The notes: generated by a model not told the origin, from the sequence alone. 64,000 nt of DNA from PALSA-350 sp963834445 (GCA_963834445.1 CAWIBU010000003.1:496001-560000), one strand, 5' to 3'; positions 9,558 through 18,921 are shown, numbered from the stretch's first letter. Translations and numbers: made by a program.

Positions 9558-9597
9558 GAGCAGGTGAGCGGGATGCGTTACGCAGGATGCCGCTCAG

Positions 9598-9780
9598 CCC
9601 GGATCTCTCACCAGGGTCCTGGTGAGAAACCCGGACGCACGCTCTGCGGCGAGATGTTCGTTGTCCTTTACTGCGCAAAGTTTCCCGCAGCCGGCAAAAC
9701 CGGGCCCTCTTCTGCAGAACGCTTTCGCAAGTCCCGAAAGGGACGACTGGAAATCAGAGCTGTCCTGGTGAGAAATCCCG
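9598..9780. repeat. Hairpin-rich repeat region
   Basis: TCTCACCAGG-GT-CCTGGTGAGA at about 9605-9626 is a perfect 10-bp stem. TCCTGGTGAGAAATCCCGC recurs near 9762, and a TCCCGAAAGGGACGACTGG unit lies at about 9734. These resemble the interspersed repeats at 11.7-12.0 kb. No gene is visible here. Confidence 0.5.
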
Positions 9781-9781
9781 C

Positions 9782-10525
9782 TTAGCGGGTGGACCAGCCT
9801 GGGCTGATGCGATCCAGAATCCTTCTAAGTGCTGCCAGGTGCAATGCGGATTGCTGGCGGTCGCCTGCGATCTGCTTCGCGGTGAGCAGGGCCACAGTTT
9901 CAGGCACATAACGGAACGGCAGGCCGGTGCTCTGCGCCAGTACCTGGACCATGCAGGCACGCTCCAGGTAGTACATGTCGTCGAACGTGTTCGCTACCGA
10001 ATCCCCACAGATGAGCACACCGTGGTTGGCCATAAAAAGCACGTCAGCATCGACAAGTTTGCTGCAAATTCGATCGCCTTCGTCTGAGTCGAGGGCCAAG
10101 CCGCCATATTCGGTGTCATAGGCCACGCGATCGTAGAAGCGTAAAGCGTTTTGGCTTACCCACTCAAGTCTGCAGTCCCGCAAGACGGTTAACGCGGTCG
10201 CGTACGGCATGTGGGTGTGCATGATACAAACCGCATTCTTTTTTGCCTGGTGGATGCGCCCGTGGATAAAGAACGCGGTGGGCTCCACGTTGTGCTTGCC
10301 TTCTAACGTGTTTCCGGCGCTGTCGACGATGACCAGATCGGAGGGAACAATGTCTTCCCAATGCACACCCTGAGGATTAATCAGGAAAGCCGCGACGCCG
10401 TCATAATCTGGCACGGCCAGGCTGAAGTGGTTGCATACCCCTTCATGCAAGCCAAGACGCGCGGCGGATCTTAGAGCGGCAGTCAGGTCGATCCTGGCCT
10501 GGTCGAGCGGGGAAGGGGCAGTCAT
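9782..10525 (-). CDS. Class II aldolase/adducin-family protein
   Basis: From ATG 10525 the protein has 247 residues and starts MTAPSPLDQARIDLTAALRS, which suits the family's N-terminal helix. In-frame starts at 10567 and 10603 are possible; none has a good ribosome site. HTHMPYATAL gives two zinc ligands (about residues 103 and 105), the ANHGVL segment gives the third His, and E81 in NVEPTAFFIHG is at the catalytic Glu position. Members cleave sugar phosphates such as fuculose-1-phosphate or decarboxylate keto acids. It lies downstream of, and in line with, the FAH-family gene (gap about 180 bases), so both may act on one breakdown product. Exact substrate unknown. Confidence 0.85.
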   Translation of the reverse strand: MTAPSPLDQARIDLTAALRSAARLGLHEGVCNHFSLAVPDYDGVAAFLINPQGVHWEDIVPSDLVIVDSAGNTLEGKHNVEPTAFFIHGRIHQAKKNAVCIMHTHMPYATALTVLRDCRLEWVSQNALRFYDRVAYDTEYGGLALDSDEGDRICSKLVDADVLFMANHGVLICGDSVANTFDDMYYLERACMVQVLAQSTGLPFRYVPETVALLTAKQIAGDRQQSALHLAALRRILDRISPGWSTR

Positions 10526-10706
10526 ACCCAAAGATGCGTCAGGACCGGAGCGCGTTGCGGTGCCCATTGCGTAAGTTAAGCAAGCATCCACCGACGATGA
10601 CAAGCAAAATCATGCGGAAAGTTGCATTGTTCGGGCCTCTCGCCTCGATCGGGAGGCGAAGGCCTGCGGTCTATCTTCTTGCCATGCACTCCTACTACTC
10701 TTGCCG

Positions 10707-11558
10707 TTACTCTGCTTTGACTTCATTGTGCAATTCGGGTATGCCCGAGATGCGAACGACGACCTTATCTCCGGGCCGAAGCCAGCGTGGCGGCTTTCTG
10801 GCTTCGCCCACGCCTCCGGGAGTTCCGGTTGAGATAATGTCTCCTGGCTCGAGGGTGAAGACACTCGACAGGTGTTCAATGAGGTCAGCAATGCGAAAGA
10901 CCATCTGCGACGTATTGGAGCTTTGCAGCACTTCTCCATTGATGATCATCTGAATATCTAACGTGTGTGGGTCAGAGATTTCGTCAGCCGTCACCACCGC
11001 AGGCCCCATGGGCGCGAAGGTGTCGAAGGTTTTCCCTATCATCCACTGACTGGTGGCCTCTTGAAAGTCCCGAGCGCTGACATCGTTTAGATTGGTGTAT
11101 CCAAATACATATTCGCGCCAACGATCCTTCGAGATGTAACGCCCCTTCTTCCCAATCACGACTGCAAATTCGGCTTCGTAATCAGGCTGCGTGGAATGCT
11201 TCGGCAAAACGATGGCATCCCCAGGTCCAATGATCGCGGTGGTGTATTTAGAAAAAATGGTTGGTACGGTGGGGATCTTCGCGTTGCATTCCAGAGCATG
11301 GTCACGGTAGTTCAACCCCACACAGATAATCTTCGGCGGGTTCGGTAAGGGCGCGAGCAAGCGCACTCTCGCCAGCGGAACAGTTGCTTCTGCAGACGGG
11401 CTTTCGAGCCATTTTTTTACGCGCTGCAGCGCCTCACTTCCCCCTTGTACGAGCTGCAACAGAGTCGTAAAACCGGCAGCCTTAAGGCCAACTACTTTGT
11501 CGTCAAGCAGCACACCTGGTTCGGTTAACCCATTGTGCTCGAAGGTCACAAGCTTCAT
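10707..11558 (-). CDS. Fumarylacetoacetate hydrolase (FAH)-family protein
   Basis: This 283-residue cytoplasmic protein has an N-terminal cap (residues 1-65) and the FAH core. KIICVGLNYRDHALE begins the core. The metal ligands appear as DYEAEFAVVIG (E128 and E130) and TNLNDVSARDFQ (D159). GDIISTGTPGGVG is the family's C-terminal glycine-rich signature. The family hydrolyses or decarboxylates acylpyruvates and 2-oxo-hept-3-ene-dioate-type intermediates of aromatic catabolism. The 283-residue length fits the bacterial hydrolase/isomerase group rather than true tyrosine-pathway FAH. ATG at 11558 has GAGG about 10 bases upstream. A perfect regulon motif lies 62 bases upstream, linking it to the cupin and receptor genes. 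Confidence 0.92.
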   Translation of the reverse strand: MKLVTFEHNGLTEPGVLLDDKVVGLKAAGFTTLLQLVQGGSEALQRVKKWLESPSAEATVPLARVRLLAPLPNPPKIICVGLNYRDHALECNAKIPTVPTIFSKYTTAIIGPGDAIVLPKHSTQPDYEAEFAVVIGKKGRYISKDRWREYVFGYTNLNDVSARDFQEATSQWMIGKTFDTFAPMGPAVVTADEISDPHTLDIQMIINGEVLQSSNTSQMVFRIADLIEHLSSVFTLEPGDIISTGTPGGVGEARKPPRWLRPGDKVVVRISGIPELHNEVKAE

Positions 11559-11620
11559 CTAAACGCCTCGCAAATTGATAGATAAGTCAAAGTAAGGATG
11601 GCAAATGCCGCTAATGACAG

Positions 11621-11640
11621 ACAAGCGAAATAGTGCGAAA
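11621..11640 (-). promoter_or_regulatory. Regulon motif, copy 2 (consensus), upstream of FAH-family gene
   Basis: The gene's sense strand reads TTTCGCACTATTTCGCTTGT. This is a 10-bp-period direct repeat of TTTCGC/TTCGC half sites, 62 bases before the ATG. Two other copies (28437 and 49527) are identical. Confidence 0.8.
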
Positions 11641-11742
11641 GCCGCGCCTGCGGGCAAAGCATGGTGCGGCTGGGTTTAGCGAGAAGCATGGAAAGGAACC
11701 ATCTGGTGTAGTGCGTCGTTAATTAACGCCCTGTCTGTTTCC

Positions 11743-11965
11743 GAGTCTCAGTCCCGTAGGGACGACTGAACGTAGCTCAGGATGAAATCCTGGGTAAACA
11801 AGGACAAGACAGAGCAGTGCCGAAGGGACGGCTGATGATTTCACGAGGATGAAATCCTGGGAGAATCGCTCCTTTAACAATGGCTGAGGGAGGACAGGAC
11901 GTCGTCCCGCTTCAGCCGTCCCTACGGGAGTGCTCTGTTTGCTTTCCCTACCCAGGATTTCATCC
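11743..11965. repeat. Interspersed palindromic repeat cluster, left part
   Basis: Units of TCCCGTAGGGACGACTGAA and AGGATGAAATCCTGGG appear in direct order near 11753-11800 and again near 11825-11863. They appear inverted near 11905-11965 (CAGCCGTCCCTACGGGA and CCCAGGATTTCATCC). Both units are self-complementary. The IS4 element begins inside the last one. Confidence 0.7.
11955..11965. repeat. Target site duplication, left copy (IS4 element)
   Basis: GGATTTCATCC, repeated at 13329-13339. Eleven bases fits IS4-family elements. Confidence 0.85.
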
Positions 11966-13328
11966 CATAAGCGCTAACTTGTTTTGCTTGCTTTTACGGA
12001 TGGGTGAGCATAGTTTTCGACTATGGCGCAACCCAACGTAATGGATGAAGACTGGGCGGTGTTGCTTTCGATGATGCCGCGTGGCTGGCAGGAGCTAGCG
12101 AAAGAGACGCAAGCGTTGAAGGGTTTGCGTCAGGACAAGGACGAGAGCGTGTGTCTGCGCGTGCTCCTGCTGCATCTGGGCTGCGGTTATTCCTTGCGCG
12201 AGACTGCGGTGCGGGCACGGTCGACTGATCTGGCTGACTTGTCGGACGTGGCGATCCTAAAGCGATTGCGCAAGAGCAAAGACTGGCTGCAGGCACTGTG
12301 TTTGCGGTTGCTGGAGGAACAGTCGGGGTTGAGCCAGCCGGCGAGCGGTCTTTCTCTGCGTCTGATCGACGCTACGCTGATTCAGGAACCCGGCCCCACA
12401 GGAAGCGCATGGCGGATTCACTATAGTCTGCGCTGGCCTCAACTTAGTTGTGACCACTTCAAGTTGACCCCTGTCGAAGGAAAGGGCGGTGGCGAGTCCT
12501 TGACGCATTTTCCCGTGCAGCCAGGGGAACATTTGCTAGCTGACCGCGGGTATTCCAATTACGTCAGCATAGAGCATGTGTCGGCTCATGGCGCGGTAGT
12601 CACCGTGCGGCTCAACCCGCAGGGGGTTCGTCTGCTGGATGCAGAGCAAACCCTCTTTGCCTTGCGTAAAAAACTGCGTAGCGTCAAGAAAGCCGGCGCT
12701 GTGGGCTGCTGGCCCGTGCAGTTGACCGGAGCTGCTGGGCAGAAGCCGATCGGGGGCCGTCTCTGCGTGATACGCAAAACCCGAGCTGGCATCGCCAAAG
12801 CGCATGCCAAAGCCATGCACAGCGCGCAGAAAAACAGCAGAAAAGTGCAAACAACGACGCTGCTCTACGCCGAGTACGTGATGGTCTTCACTACGGCGCC
12901 AGACTCCTTCGACGCTCAACAGATCCTGGAGATGTACCGTCTGCGCTGGCAGATTGAATTGGTCTTCAAGCGCTTCAAGCAACTGGCTCAACTAGGACAT
13001 CTTCCCAAGGAAGACGAGGAAAGCTCCAAGGCTTGGCTTTACGGTAAGCTCTTTGTGGCCTTACTCACCGAACGACTGATCCAAAGGGCAGAAACATTTT
13101 CCCCCTGGGGATATAACCTGGCGACAACGCCAGAATCAAAGCCACTGGCGAGAGTTTGAGTTCATGCTCCATCAAATCAAGCATGCCGTCGATCCGGGCC
13201 TGCCCCTGCTTACTGCACTGAAGACGTGGACTAGTATCTGCAAAGGACTTGCCGAAGCACCGCGCAAACGCTGCCCACGCGGCTTCCCCAGCAAATCGAA
13301 TGACAATTAAAACAAGTTAGCGCTTATG
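11966..13328 (+). mobile_element. IS4-family insertion sequence, 1,363 bp
   Basis: The ends are exact 20-bp inverted repeats: CATAAGCGCTAACTTGTTTT at 11966-11985 and its complement at 13309-13328. An 11-bp target duplication flanks them. One transposase gene fills the element. It inserted in a GGATGAAATCC repeat unit, so the host repeat now reads across both sides. No other gene is disrupted. Confidence 0.93.
12023..13310 (+). pseudogene. IS4-family transposase with one C-terminal frameshift
   Basis: The first 378 codons (12023-13159) contain the DDE core: D in LSLRLIDATLIQ, D in LLADRGYSN, and YRLRWQIELVFKRFK. The last matches the IS4 YREK signature Y-x2-R-x3-E-x6-K exactly. The frame stops early at 13157-13159. 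Removing one C from the CCCCC run near 13101 would restore GDITWRQRQNQSHWREFEF and carry the protein to TAA at 13308-13310, touching the right inverted repeat. That extension looks like a normal IS4 tail. Either the copy has mutated or a base was miscounted in the C run. The catalytic core itself is intact. Confidence 0.85.
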
Positions 13329-13375
13329 GGATTTCATCCTCGGCTACTTTCAGTCGTCCCTGCGGGACTAGGGCG
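13329..13375. repeat. Interspersed repeat unit, right part, with target duplication
   Basis: GGATTTCATCC (13329-13339) is the right target duplication. It continues into CAGTCGTCCCTGCGGGACTA, completing the unit interrupted by the IS4 element. Confidence 0.7.
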
Positions 13376-13422
13376 CCCGACTGGTTGGCAAACATACTGG
13401 ACGTTATGAGTGACGCACACCA

Positions 13423-15114
13423 CTACCGGGAAGCGGCGCGGATGGGAATGTATTGAGTCAGGCCTACCTGGTCAACGATCTCTTTGAATTCGGAATGATG
13501 GCGGAGTTGGTCAAAGCGTGGATCGTGCATCAGCTTGAAGACTTTCATATTTCGCTCGGTACATGCGCGATTGAGCCAGAAGCCCATCTGCCTGGATTCG
13601 CCCAGCGCAGCATGGGTGGCAGCGATGTCATAGGAAGGCATGCATTGGCGATTACCCGAGCTCTTGAGTCCGTGCAGGATCTGCCGTGCGTAGGTCTTGT
13701 CGCCTGCGACGGCATAGGCGTGCGCTTTCATGGCCAGCACGCAATTGCTGCCGCCGGTGAGTTTAATGGCGTTTTCAAACTCGCGAACCGCTTCCTTGTA
13801 GTCGCCCTTTTGTTCCAACGCCTGGGCCAGGTACATGTGGGCCCAGATGAACTCCGGATCTAACTCGAGCGCGCTCTTGTAGTGCTTGATGGCCTCGTCG
13901 AAGCGGTGAGCCATGTGCGAGGTAACACCCGCCCAAACCAGAGTGATCAGGGAGGCAGGATCGATCTCAAGGGCATGCATGATGGCGATATGGGCAGCTC
14001 CGTGCTGTCCCCTGGCAGCCAAAAGATTCGCATACCAGTGGTAGCTGAGAGCGTAGCCCGGATTGCATTCAATGGCGCGGCGATATTCCACATCTGCAGC
14101 GTGCCAGTCTCGTTCGAAGTGGAATTGAATATCTGCCAGCGAGGCGTGGGCTTCGGCCAGATCAGGATCGAGCTCGATCGCTTTCAGCGCCGCACGGCGC
14201 GCTGCCGGCATGGCCTGAGCCGGTGGCACAATCTCGTAGAATGAGAGCAGCGTGAGCGAGTCGGCAAGCCCAGAGTAAGGCAACGCGAAACTGGGATCTT
14301 CGCGAACCGCGCTTTCGAAGCACTGCAGGGCTTTGCGCAAGCCTTCCTCATTCCGTTGCTTCCAGAAGTAACGGCCCTTTATATATGCCTCTCGCGCAGC
14401 CTGCCGTTCCCTGCGTTTGTTTAAGCCGAGGGAGAATGGCGACGAAATGACCTTAAGCCAGACACACGATACGATCTGGTCTGCCAGATACGCCGGCATC
14501 GTCTCGATGTCGCGGCGATGACAGTGGTAGACCTGCGACCAGACGATGGTTCGGTTTTCAAGAGATAACAGCTGGGCCTGCACGCGCAAGCTGCTGCCGT
14601 GATCCTGCATAGACCACTTCAGAAGGTAATCGGCTGCGGGCTCGGACGAAACGTCGACGGCAGGTTCTTTACCTTTGCGATTGCGGGCGGCGCGAAGCAG
14701 CGCAACCTCCACGCCAAAATGTTTGGGGTTCAGCTGCTCCAAAGCTGTAATGGTTCTGGCTGCAATTGATTGACACAGGGCTTGTTCGACCAAGGTGCGG
14801 TTGCGAAGGGGCTCCACGCGAACGATAATGCGGCCATGGCCTGCTTTTGGTTGAGTCGCAGCCCCGGGGCAACCGATTGCCTTATGGGACACCTGCTCAT
14901 TCCATGCGTCGAGCTCTGAGCGGAAAGCAAAGACACTCCCCAGCTGCCGGTGGAAGTGACGATGAACCGGAAGGCCCTCTCGCTTTTCCCATAGCTGAAC
15001 CGTTCGAACCTCTCGGCGAAAATAGTTGGCGATTTCCTTCCAGGAATCCAGTCGTCCAGAATACCGGGTGGACGGATGAGGGTTCGCGGATGTCGACACC
15101 AACTCTTTGATCAT
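13423..15114 (-). CDS. HTH-TPR transcriptional regulator (candidate regulator of the motif regulon)
   Basis: This 563-residue protein has three parts. Residues 20-72 hold a MerR/excisionase-like helix-turn-helix: RLDSWKEIANYFRREVRTVQ, then LWEKREGLPVHRH and FAFRSELDAWNEQ. Residues 90-215 form a TolB- or PknB-effector-like domain (RIIVRVEPLRNRT... and IVWSQVYH). Residues 240-530 form at least six TPR units such as ALKAIELDPDLAEAHASLAD and HYKSALELDPEFIWAHMYLAQAL. This architecture is frequent in Acidobacteria, where the targets are largely unknown. It is soluble, with no membrane segment. It is divergent from the BKACE gene, with a regulon motif in the shared 361-bp gap. That placement makes it the nearest candidate to bind the motif; this is inference. 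Confidence 0.85.
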   Translation of the reverse strand: MIKELVSTSANPHPSTRYSGRLDSWKEIANYFRREVRTVQLWEKREGLPVHRHFHRQLGSVFAFRSELDAWNEQVSHKAIGCPGAATQPKAGHGRIIVRVEPLRNRTLVEQALCQSIAARTITALEQLNPKHFGVEVALLRAARNRKGKEPAVDVSSEPAADYLLKWSMQDHGSSLRVQAQLLSLENRTIVWSQVYHCHRRDIETMPAYLADQIVSCVWLKVISSPFSLGLNKRRERQAAREAYIKGRYFWKQRNEEGLRKALQCFESAVREDPSFALPYSGLADSLTLLSFYEIVPPAQAMPAARRAALKAIELDPDLAEAHASLADIQFHFERDWHAADVEYRRAIECNPGYALSYHWYANLLAARGQHGAAHIAIMHALEIDPASLITLVWAGVTSHMAHRFDEAIKHYKSALELDPEFIWAHMYLAQALEQKGDYKEAVREFENAIKLTGGSNCVLAMKAHAYAVAGDKTYARQILHGLKSSGNRQCMPSYDIAATHAALGESRQMGFWLNRACTERNMKVFKLMHDPRFDQLRHHSEFKEIVDQVGLTQYIPIRAASR

Positions 15115-15293
15115 GAGGGTGACCGGGATCTCTATGAACGTTCGTTCTCCAGCTTATGCGGCGGAGAGAAATCAATCGGGTCTAACCGCTATGGGAGGCC
15201 TGTATAGAGCTGTTAGCGGAAGATTACACCGCGATGAAACTTTCGTGCAAGGGATTTCGTTGGTCATCCCCAGCGGCGAAGGCAGTAACCAGG

Positions 15294-15313
15294 TTTCGCA
15301 CAATTTCGCTTGT
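15294..15313 (+). promoter_or_regulatory. Regulon motif, copy 3, upstream of BKACE operon
   Basis: TTTCGCACAATTTCGCTTGT on the plus strand, 162 bases before the GTG at 15476 and 179 bases from the divergent regulator's ATG. It points toward the BKACE gene. A looser TTTCG-N9-TTTCG pair lies at 15241-15259. The 15115-15475 gap holds no gene. Confidence 0.75.
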
Positions 15314-15475
15314 TGGGTACCGTAAAACTTGCTTTTCTATATGGGTTTTGCGGCGCTAACGCAGGCATGGCCACCCGCCCAATCCGCATCACGCTGGGCA
15401 TGTGGCAATGGCTGATTTGAGGTTTGAAGACAAATAAAGAGCCCCATCAACTGACAGATTAGAAAAGGGAAATTT

Positions 15476-16519
15476 GTGCCCCAGGAACGACGTTCGAATC
15501 CGTCATCGCTGCCACCTTCGTTCGCCTACACCTCCGCGCATGAGTTCATGGAAAGAGTGCGTGAAGGGATGCCGCCTCTCATCATTTGCGTAGCTTGCAA
15601 TGGAGGGATCCAGGGCAAAGAAGCTAATGCGGTTATCCCCGAGACCGCGGATGAGATCGCTGAATCCGTCGGTGCGGCCTATGACGCAGGGGCGGCCATG
15701 GTGCATATCCATGCTCGCGATCCAGAAGATCTTACACGCGGCGCCCGCAATGCCGAACCATGGCGCGAGGTTCTGCGCAAAGTTCGTGAACGGTGCCCGG
15801 AGATCATTATCAACGCGACCACCGGTGGCGGCCCGAACATGACGATGGAAGAGCGCGCCTCCTCCCTCGAAGCCGGCCCGGAAGTTGCCTCTCTGAATCT
15901 GGCTCCCGATATGAGCCGCTTTCGCCTCAAGGAACGGCTGGCGCCGCTGCCCAACCCTCGAGCCGCCATCGAGGTAGATGAATGCATCCCGTTTACCTAC
16001 GGGTTGATTCACCAGTTCGCTACTCTGATGAAGCTGCACAACGTCAAGCCGGAAATGGAACTTTACCATCCGGGCTGTGTGTGGGGAGTGAGGTACCTGA
16101 TCGAGAATGACCTGGTACAAAAGCCCTACTGGATCCAGACGGTCATGGGCTATCAAACCGGCAGCTTGCCTACGGTGGACAACGTACTCCACATGTTGAA
16201 GGAATTACCCAAAGATTCTCTTTGGCTATGTTCCGCGATTGGGCCGTACCAATTGCCGTTGACTACGCTCGCTACACTCATGGGCGGTCATGTGCGTGTC
16301 GGTCTCGAAGACAACGTTTACTACGCGCGCGGACAAAAGGCTTTGAGTAACGCACAACTGGTGCAAAGAACGGTACGCGTGGCCCATGAATTGAACCGGC
16401 CAGTCGCAACCAGGGCGGAGGCCCGGGTAATGCTGGGCCTGCGTGAGCAGCCTTCTCAGTATGGTGTGGGTGAAGCCGCGCCCAAGGCCGCTTCGGCTCT
16501 TACTCTGGATCGCATATAA
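15476..16519 (+). CDS. Beta-keto acid cleavage enzyme (BKACE, DUF849 family)
   Basis: This 347-residue protein starts at GTG 15476, with AAAGGGA just upstream. IICVACNGG opens the TIM barrel, AAMVHIHARDPED gives the zinc ligands H77 and H79, and IIINATTGGGPNMTMEERA plus SLNLAPDMSRF are family signatures. HVRVGLEDNVYYARGQ near residue 275 matches the conserved VG-EDN segment. BKACE enzymes react a beta-keto acid with acetyl-CoA to give acetoacetate and a shortened acyl-CoA. Known members cleave 3-keto-5-aminohexanoate and dehydrocarnitine, both nitrogen compounds. The substrate here is unassigned. A hydrolase gene follows after 15 bases and a permease after that, so one operon is likely, driven from the motif at 15294. 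Confidence 0.93.
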   Translation: MPQERRSNPSSLPPSFAYTSAHEFMERVREGMPPLIICVACNGGIQGKEANAVIPETADEIAESVGAAYDAGAAMVHIHARDPEDLTRGARNAEPWREVLRKVRERCPEIIINATTGGGPNMTMEERASSLEAGPEVASLNLAPDMSRFRLKERLAPLPNPRAAIEVDECIPFTYGLIHQFATLMKLHNVKPEMELYHPGCVWGVRYLIENDLVQKPYWIQTVMGYQTGSLPTVDNVLHMLKELPKDSLWLCSAIGPYQLPLTTLATLMGGHVRVGLEDNVYYARGQKALSNAQLVQRTVRVAHELNRPVATRAEARVMLGLREQPSQYGVGEAAPKAASALTLDRI

Positions 16520-16534
16520 AGACCTGGATGGCTC

Positions 16535-17284
16535 ATGGTTAAGCTCGCCCTGGACGGCTTTTCGATGTATTACGAGCGCTACGGTCCCGGACCCCCCATC
16601 CTCTTTATTCCGGGCGCGCTGGGCAGCGGAAAAACAGATTTCGAACACCAGCTCGCATGGTTTGGTCAATCTTACGAGGTCATTGCTCCGGATCCCCGCG
16701 GCTATGGTCAATCGAGACCGCCGGAACGCGACTATCCATTGGGATTCTACGAGCGAGACGCGACGGATATGCTGGCCCTGATGAGCAAACTGGGCCACGA
16801 GAAATTCATCGTATTTGGCTGGAGCGACGGCGCCAACATCGGCATGCTCATGGCCGCGCACGCACCGGAGAGGATTCAGCAACTCGTGGTGTGGGGCGGG
16901 AATTCCTTTCTTTCTCGCGAAGAGATAACCGCCTTCCAGGCAATGCGTTCGATCTCATCCTGGTCGCAACGGGAAGCAGCCAAGATGCGGCAGCTCTACG
17001 GCGAATCGCTCGATGCCCTATGGGAGCGTTATGTGGTGGGACTGGAAGAACTCTACGCGGCCGGCGGAGAGCTCTACCGGTCTCAGTTGAACCGCATTCA
17101 GTGCCCGACGCTGGTCTTGCACGGAGAGCAGGACCCGCTCGTGCCTGCATTCCACCCAAGGATTATTTGCGAAGGCGTTCAACAGTCAGAATTGCAGGTT
17201 TTTGCAGAAGGCAAGCACAGGATCCACGCACGATACGCGGCGGAATTCAACCAGCTCACTCGTGCCTTTCTGGCTAAGCATTAG
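16535..17284 (+). CDS. Alpha/beta-fold hydrolase
   Basis: This 249-residue cytoplasmic protein has the nucleophile elbow GWSDGAN (S97), PTLVLHGEQDPLVP with the acid Asp, and GKHRIHARYAAEF with the catalytic His near the end. The oxyanion region is FIPGALGSGKTDF. It belongs to the group of ester, lactone or thioester hydrolases related to valacyclovirase and 3-oxoadipate enol-lactonase. It follows BKACE by 15 bases, so it may hydrolyse the acyl-CoA or an ester precursor in that route (inference). ATG at 16535 has only a weak ribosome site, consistent with translational coupling. Confidence 0.88.
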   Translation: MVKLALDGFSMYYERYGPGPPILFIPGALGSGKTDFEHQLAWFGQSYEVIAPDPRGYGQSRPPERDYPLGFYERDATDMLALMSKLGHEKFIVFGWSDGANIGMLMAAHAPERIQQLVVWGGNSFLSREEITAFQAMRSISSWSQREAAKMRQLYGESLDALWERYVVGLEELYAAGGELYRSQLNRIQCPTLVLHGEQDPLVPAFHPRIICEGVQQSELQVFAEGKHRIHARYAAEFNQLTRAFLAKH

Positions 17285-17376
17285 ACGGCTGCGCTCCTGC
17301 TTAGAGCGACGACGAAATCCGGGTGGAATCGAGCAACCTGTTATAACTTCACACCTAACGGGCACGGAGGCACAGG

Positions 17377-18921
17377 TTGGGTCCATCGAGCGACAGCGAT
17401 ATTGTTGACCACGGAATCGAATCAGCTGAGAGCGCCGGAGGCAAGCGCCATTTAGAGCGCCGGCTCGGCCTCTTCGATTCGACGATGATTGTTGCCGGTT
17501 CGATGATCGGCTCAGGAATCTTCATCGTTGCCGGTGAGATGGCGAGAGAAGTGGGAAGCTCGGGCTGGCTGCTGCTGGCATGGGTCATCGCCGGGGCGCT
17601 TACGCTCACTGCCGCGCTCTCATACGGGGAGCTCGCCGCCATGATGCCGCGCGCAGGCGGCCAATATGTCTACCTGCGCGAAGCCTACTCCCCGCTGTGG
17701 GGATTTCTCTACGGCTGGACTCTCTTCCTGGTCATCCAAACCGGCACCATCGCTGCTTCGTCGGTCGGGTTCTCCCGCTATCTGGGTGTGCTGTGGCCAC
17801 ATATCTCTGAGAACAACTACATCATCCGGCCGATTCATATTTTGCCCACTTACGCCATTTCTCTTTCCACCGCCCAGGTGGTCGCGCTGGTGGTTATCTC
17901 GTTCTTGACCTGGACCAACACCAATGGCCTCAAATATGGAAAAGGGGTGCAAAACGTTTTTTCTACGATGAAGCTGGGCTCACTCCTGGCGGTGATCGCC
18001 ATCGGGCTACTGATCGGGTGGAAAGCGTCAGTGGTCAAGGCGAATTTTGGAGACGCCTGGACCCCTCGGGGATTCACCTTGATCGGGAATACGCCGTCAC
18101 CGTTGACGGCCTTCGGCATGCTGGTCGCTCTGTGTACGGCGCAGATAGGATCGTTGTTCGCCGCGGATGCCTGGAACAACATTACGTTCAGCGCCGGGGA
18201 GGTCAAGCATCCCAGCCGCAACGTACCCCTCTCCCTGGCGCTTGGAACCTTCATCGTTATCGGCTTATACCTTGCCGCCAATTTCGCTTATATCGTGGTG
18301 TTGCCCTTTAGCGCTGTGCAGCAGGCGCCCGCTGACCGTGTGGCGGCGGCCATGATGCAGGCTGTCTTCCCCACGATGGGCGGGGCTTTGATCGCGGTGG
18401 CGATTATGATTTCAGCCTTCGGGTGTATGAATTCTTTGATTCTTACCGGCGCCCGCGCTTATTATGCGATGTCTCTCGACGGATTATTTTTCAAGAAGGC
18501 CGGCACCCTCAACCGGGCGAATGTTCCGAGCGCGGCCCTGGTGATGCAAGGCGTGTGGTCGGCGGTGCTGGTATTGATCCGCACCTACCATCCGGCGACG
18601 GGCACCTACGGCAACCTCTATAGCAACCTTTTGGATTACATTATCTCCGCCGCGCTGATTTTCTACATCCTCACCATTGGCGGCGTGTTTCGCTTGCGCA
18701 AGATCCGGCCCCATGCGGAAAGACCGTACCGCGTCGTCGGCTATCCCTTCATTCCTGGGCTTTACATTGTCTGTGCCAGTGTCATCCTGTTGGTTCTGTT
18801 CATGTACAAGCCGGCGACAACCTTTCCCGGGGTTTTGATCGTTGTCATTGGAATTCCGGTGTATTTCTTTTTCCGGTATCAAATGCAACGTGAACAGAAA
18901 GCTCTGGAAAAGCCGAGATGA
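17377..18921 (+). CDS. APC-superfamily amino acid permease
   Basis: This 514-residue inner-membrane protein has 12 or more predicted segments. GLFDSTMIVAGSMIGSGIFIVAGEMA is the APC helix-1 signature, where the unwound GSGIF binds the substrate amine and carboxyl groups. ALSYGELAAMMPRAGGQYVYLREAY marks helix 2-3. The later AYYAMSLDGLFFKKAGTLNRANVP segment is also typical of the family. TTG at 17377 follows GGAGG. By family it takes up amino acids or amines in exchange or by symport. It lies 92 bases after the hydrolase and probably belongs to the BKACE operon, which points to a nitrogen-containing substrate. It converges with the lipocalin-like genes. Confidence 0.93.
   Translation: MGPSSDSDIVDHGIESAESAGGKRHLERRLGLFDSTMIVAGSMIGSGIFIVAGEMAREVGSSGWLLLAWVIAGALTLTAALSYGELAAMMPRAGGQYVYLREAYSPLWGFLYGWTLFLVIQTGTIAASSVGFSRYLGVLWPHISENNYIIRPIHILPTYAISLSTAQVVALVVISFLTWTNTNGLKYGKGVQNVFSTMKLGSLLAVIAIGLLIGWKASVVKANFGDAWTPRGFTLIGNTPSPLTAFGMLVALCTAQIGSLFAADAWNNITFSAGEVKHPSRNVPLSLALGTFIVIGLYLAANFAYIVVLPFSAVQQAPADRVAAAMMQAVFPTMGGALIAVAIMISAFGCMNSLILTGARAYYAMSLDGLFFKKAGTLNRANVPSAALVMQGVWSAVLVLIRTYHPATGTYGNLYSNLLDYIISAALIFYILTIGGVFRLRKIRPHAERPYRVVGYPFIPGLYIVCASVILLVLFMYKPATTFPGVLIVVIGIPVYFFFRYQMQREQKALEKPR

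Noticed and set aside
11743..11965. CRISPR array
   Set aside because: The repeated units are palindromic, unequally spaced and occur in both orientations; there are no regular spacers and no cas genes.
15241..15262. Possible extra copy of the regulon motif (TTTCG-N9-TTTCG)
   Set aside because: The half-site spacing differs from the fixed 10-bp period of the eight accepted copies.
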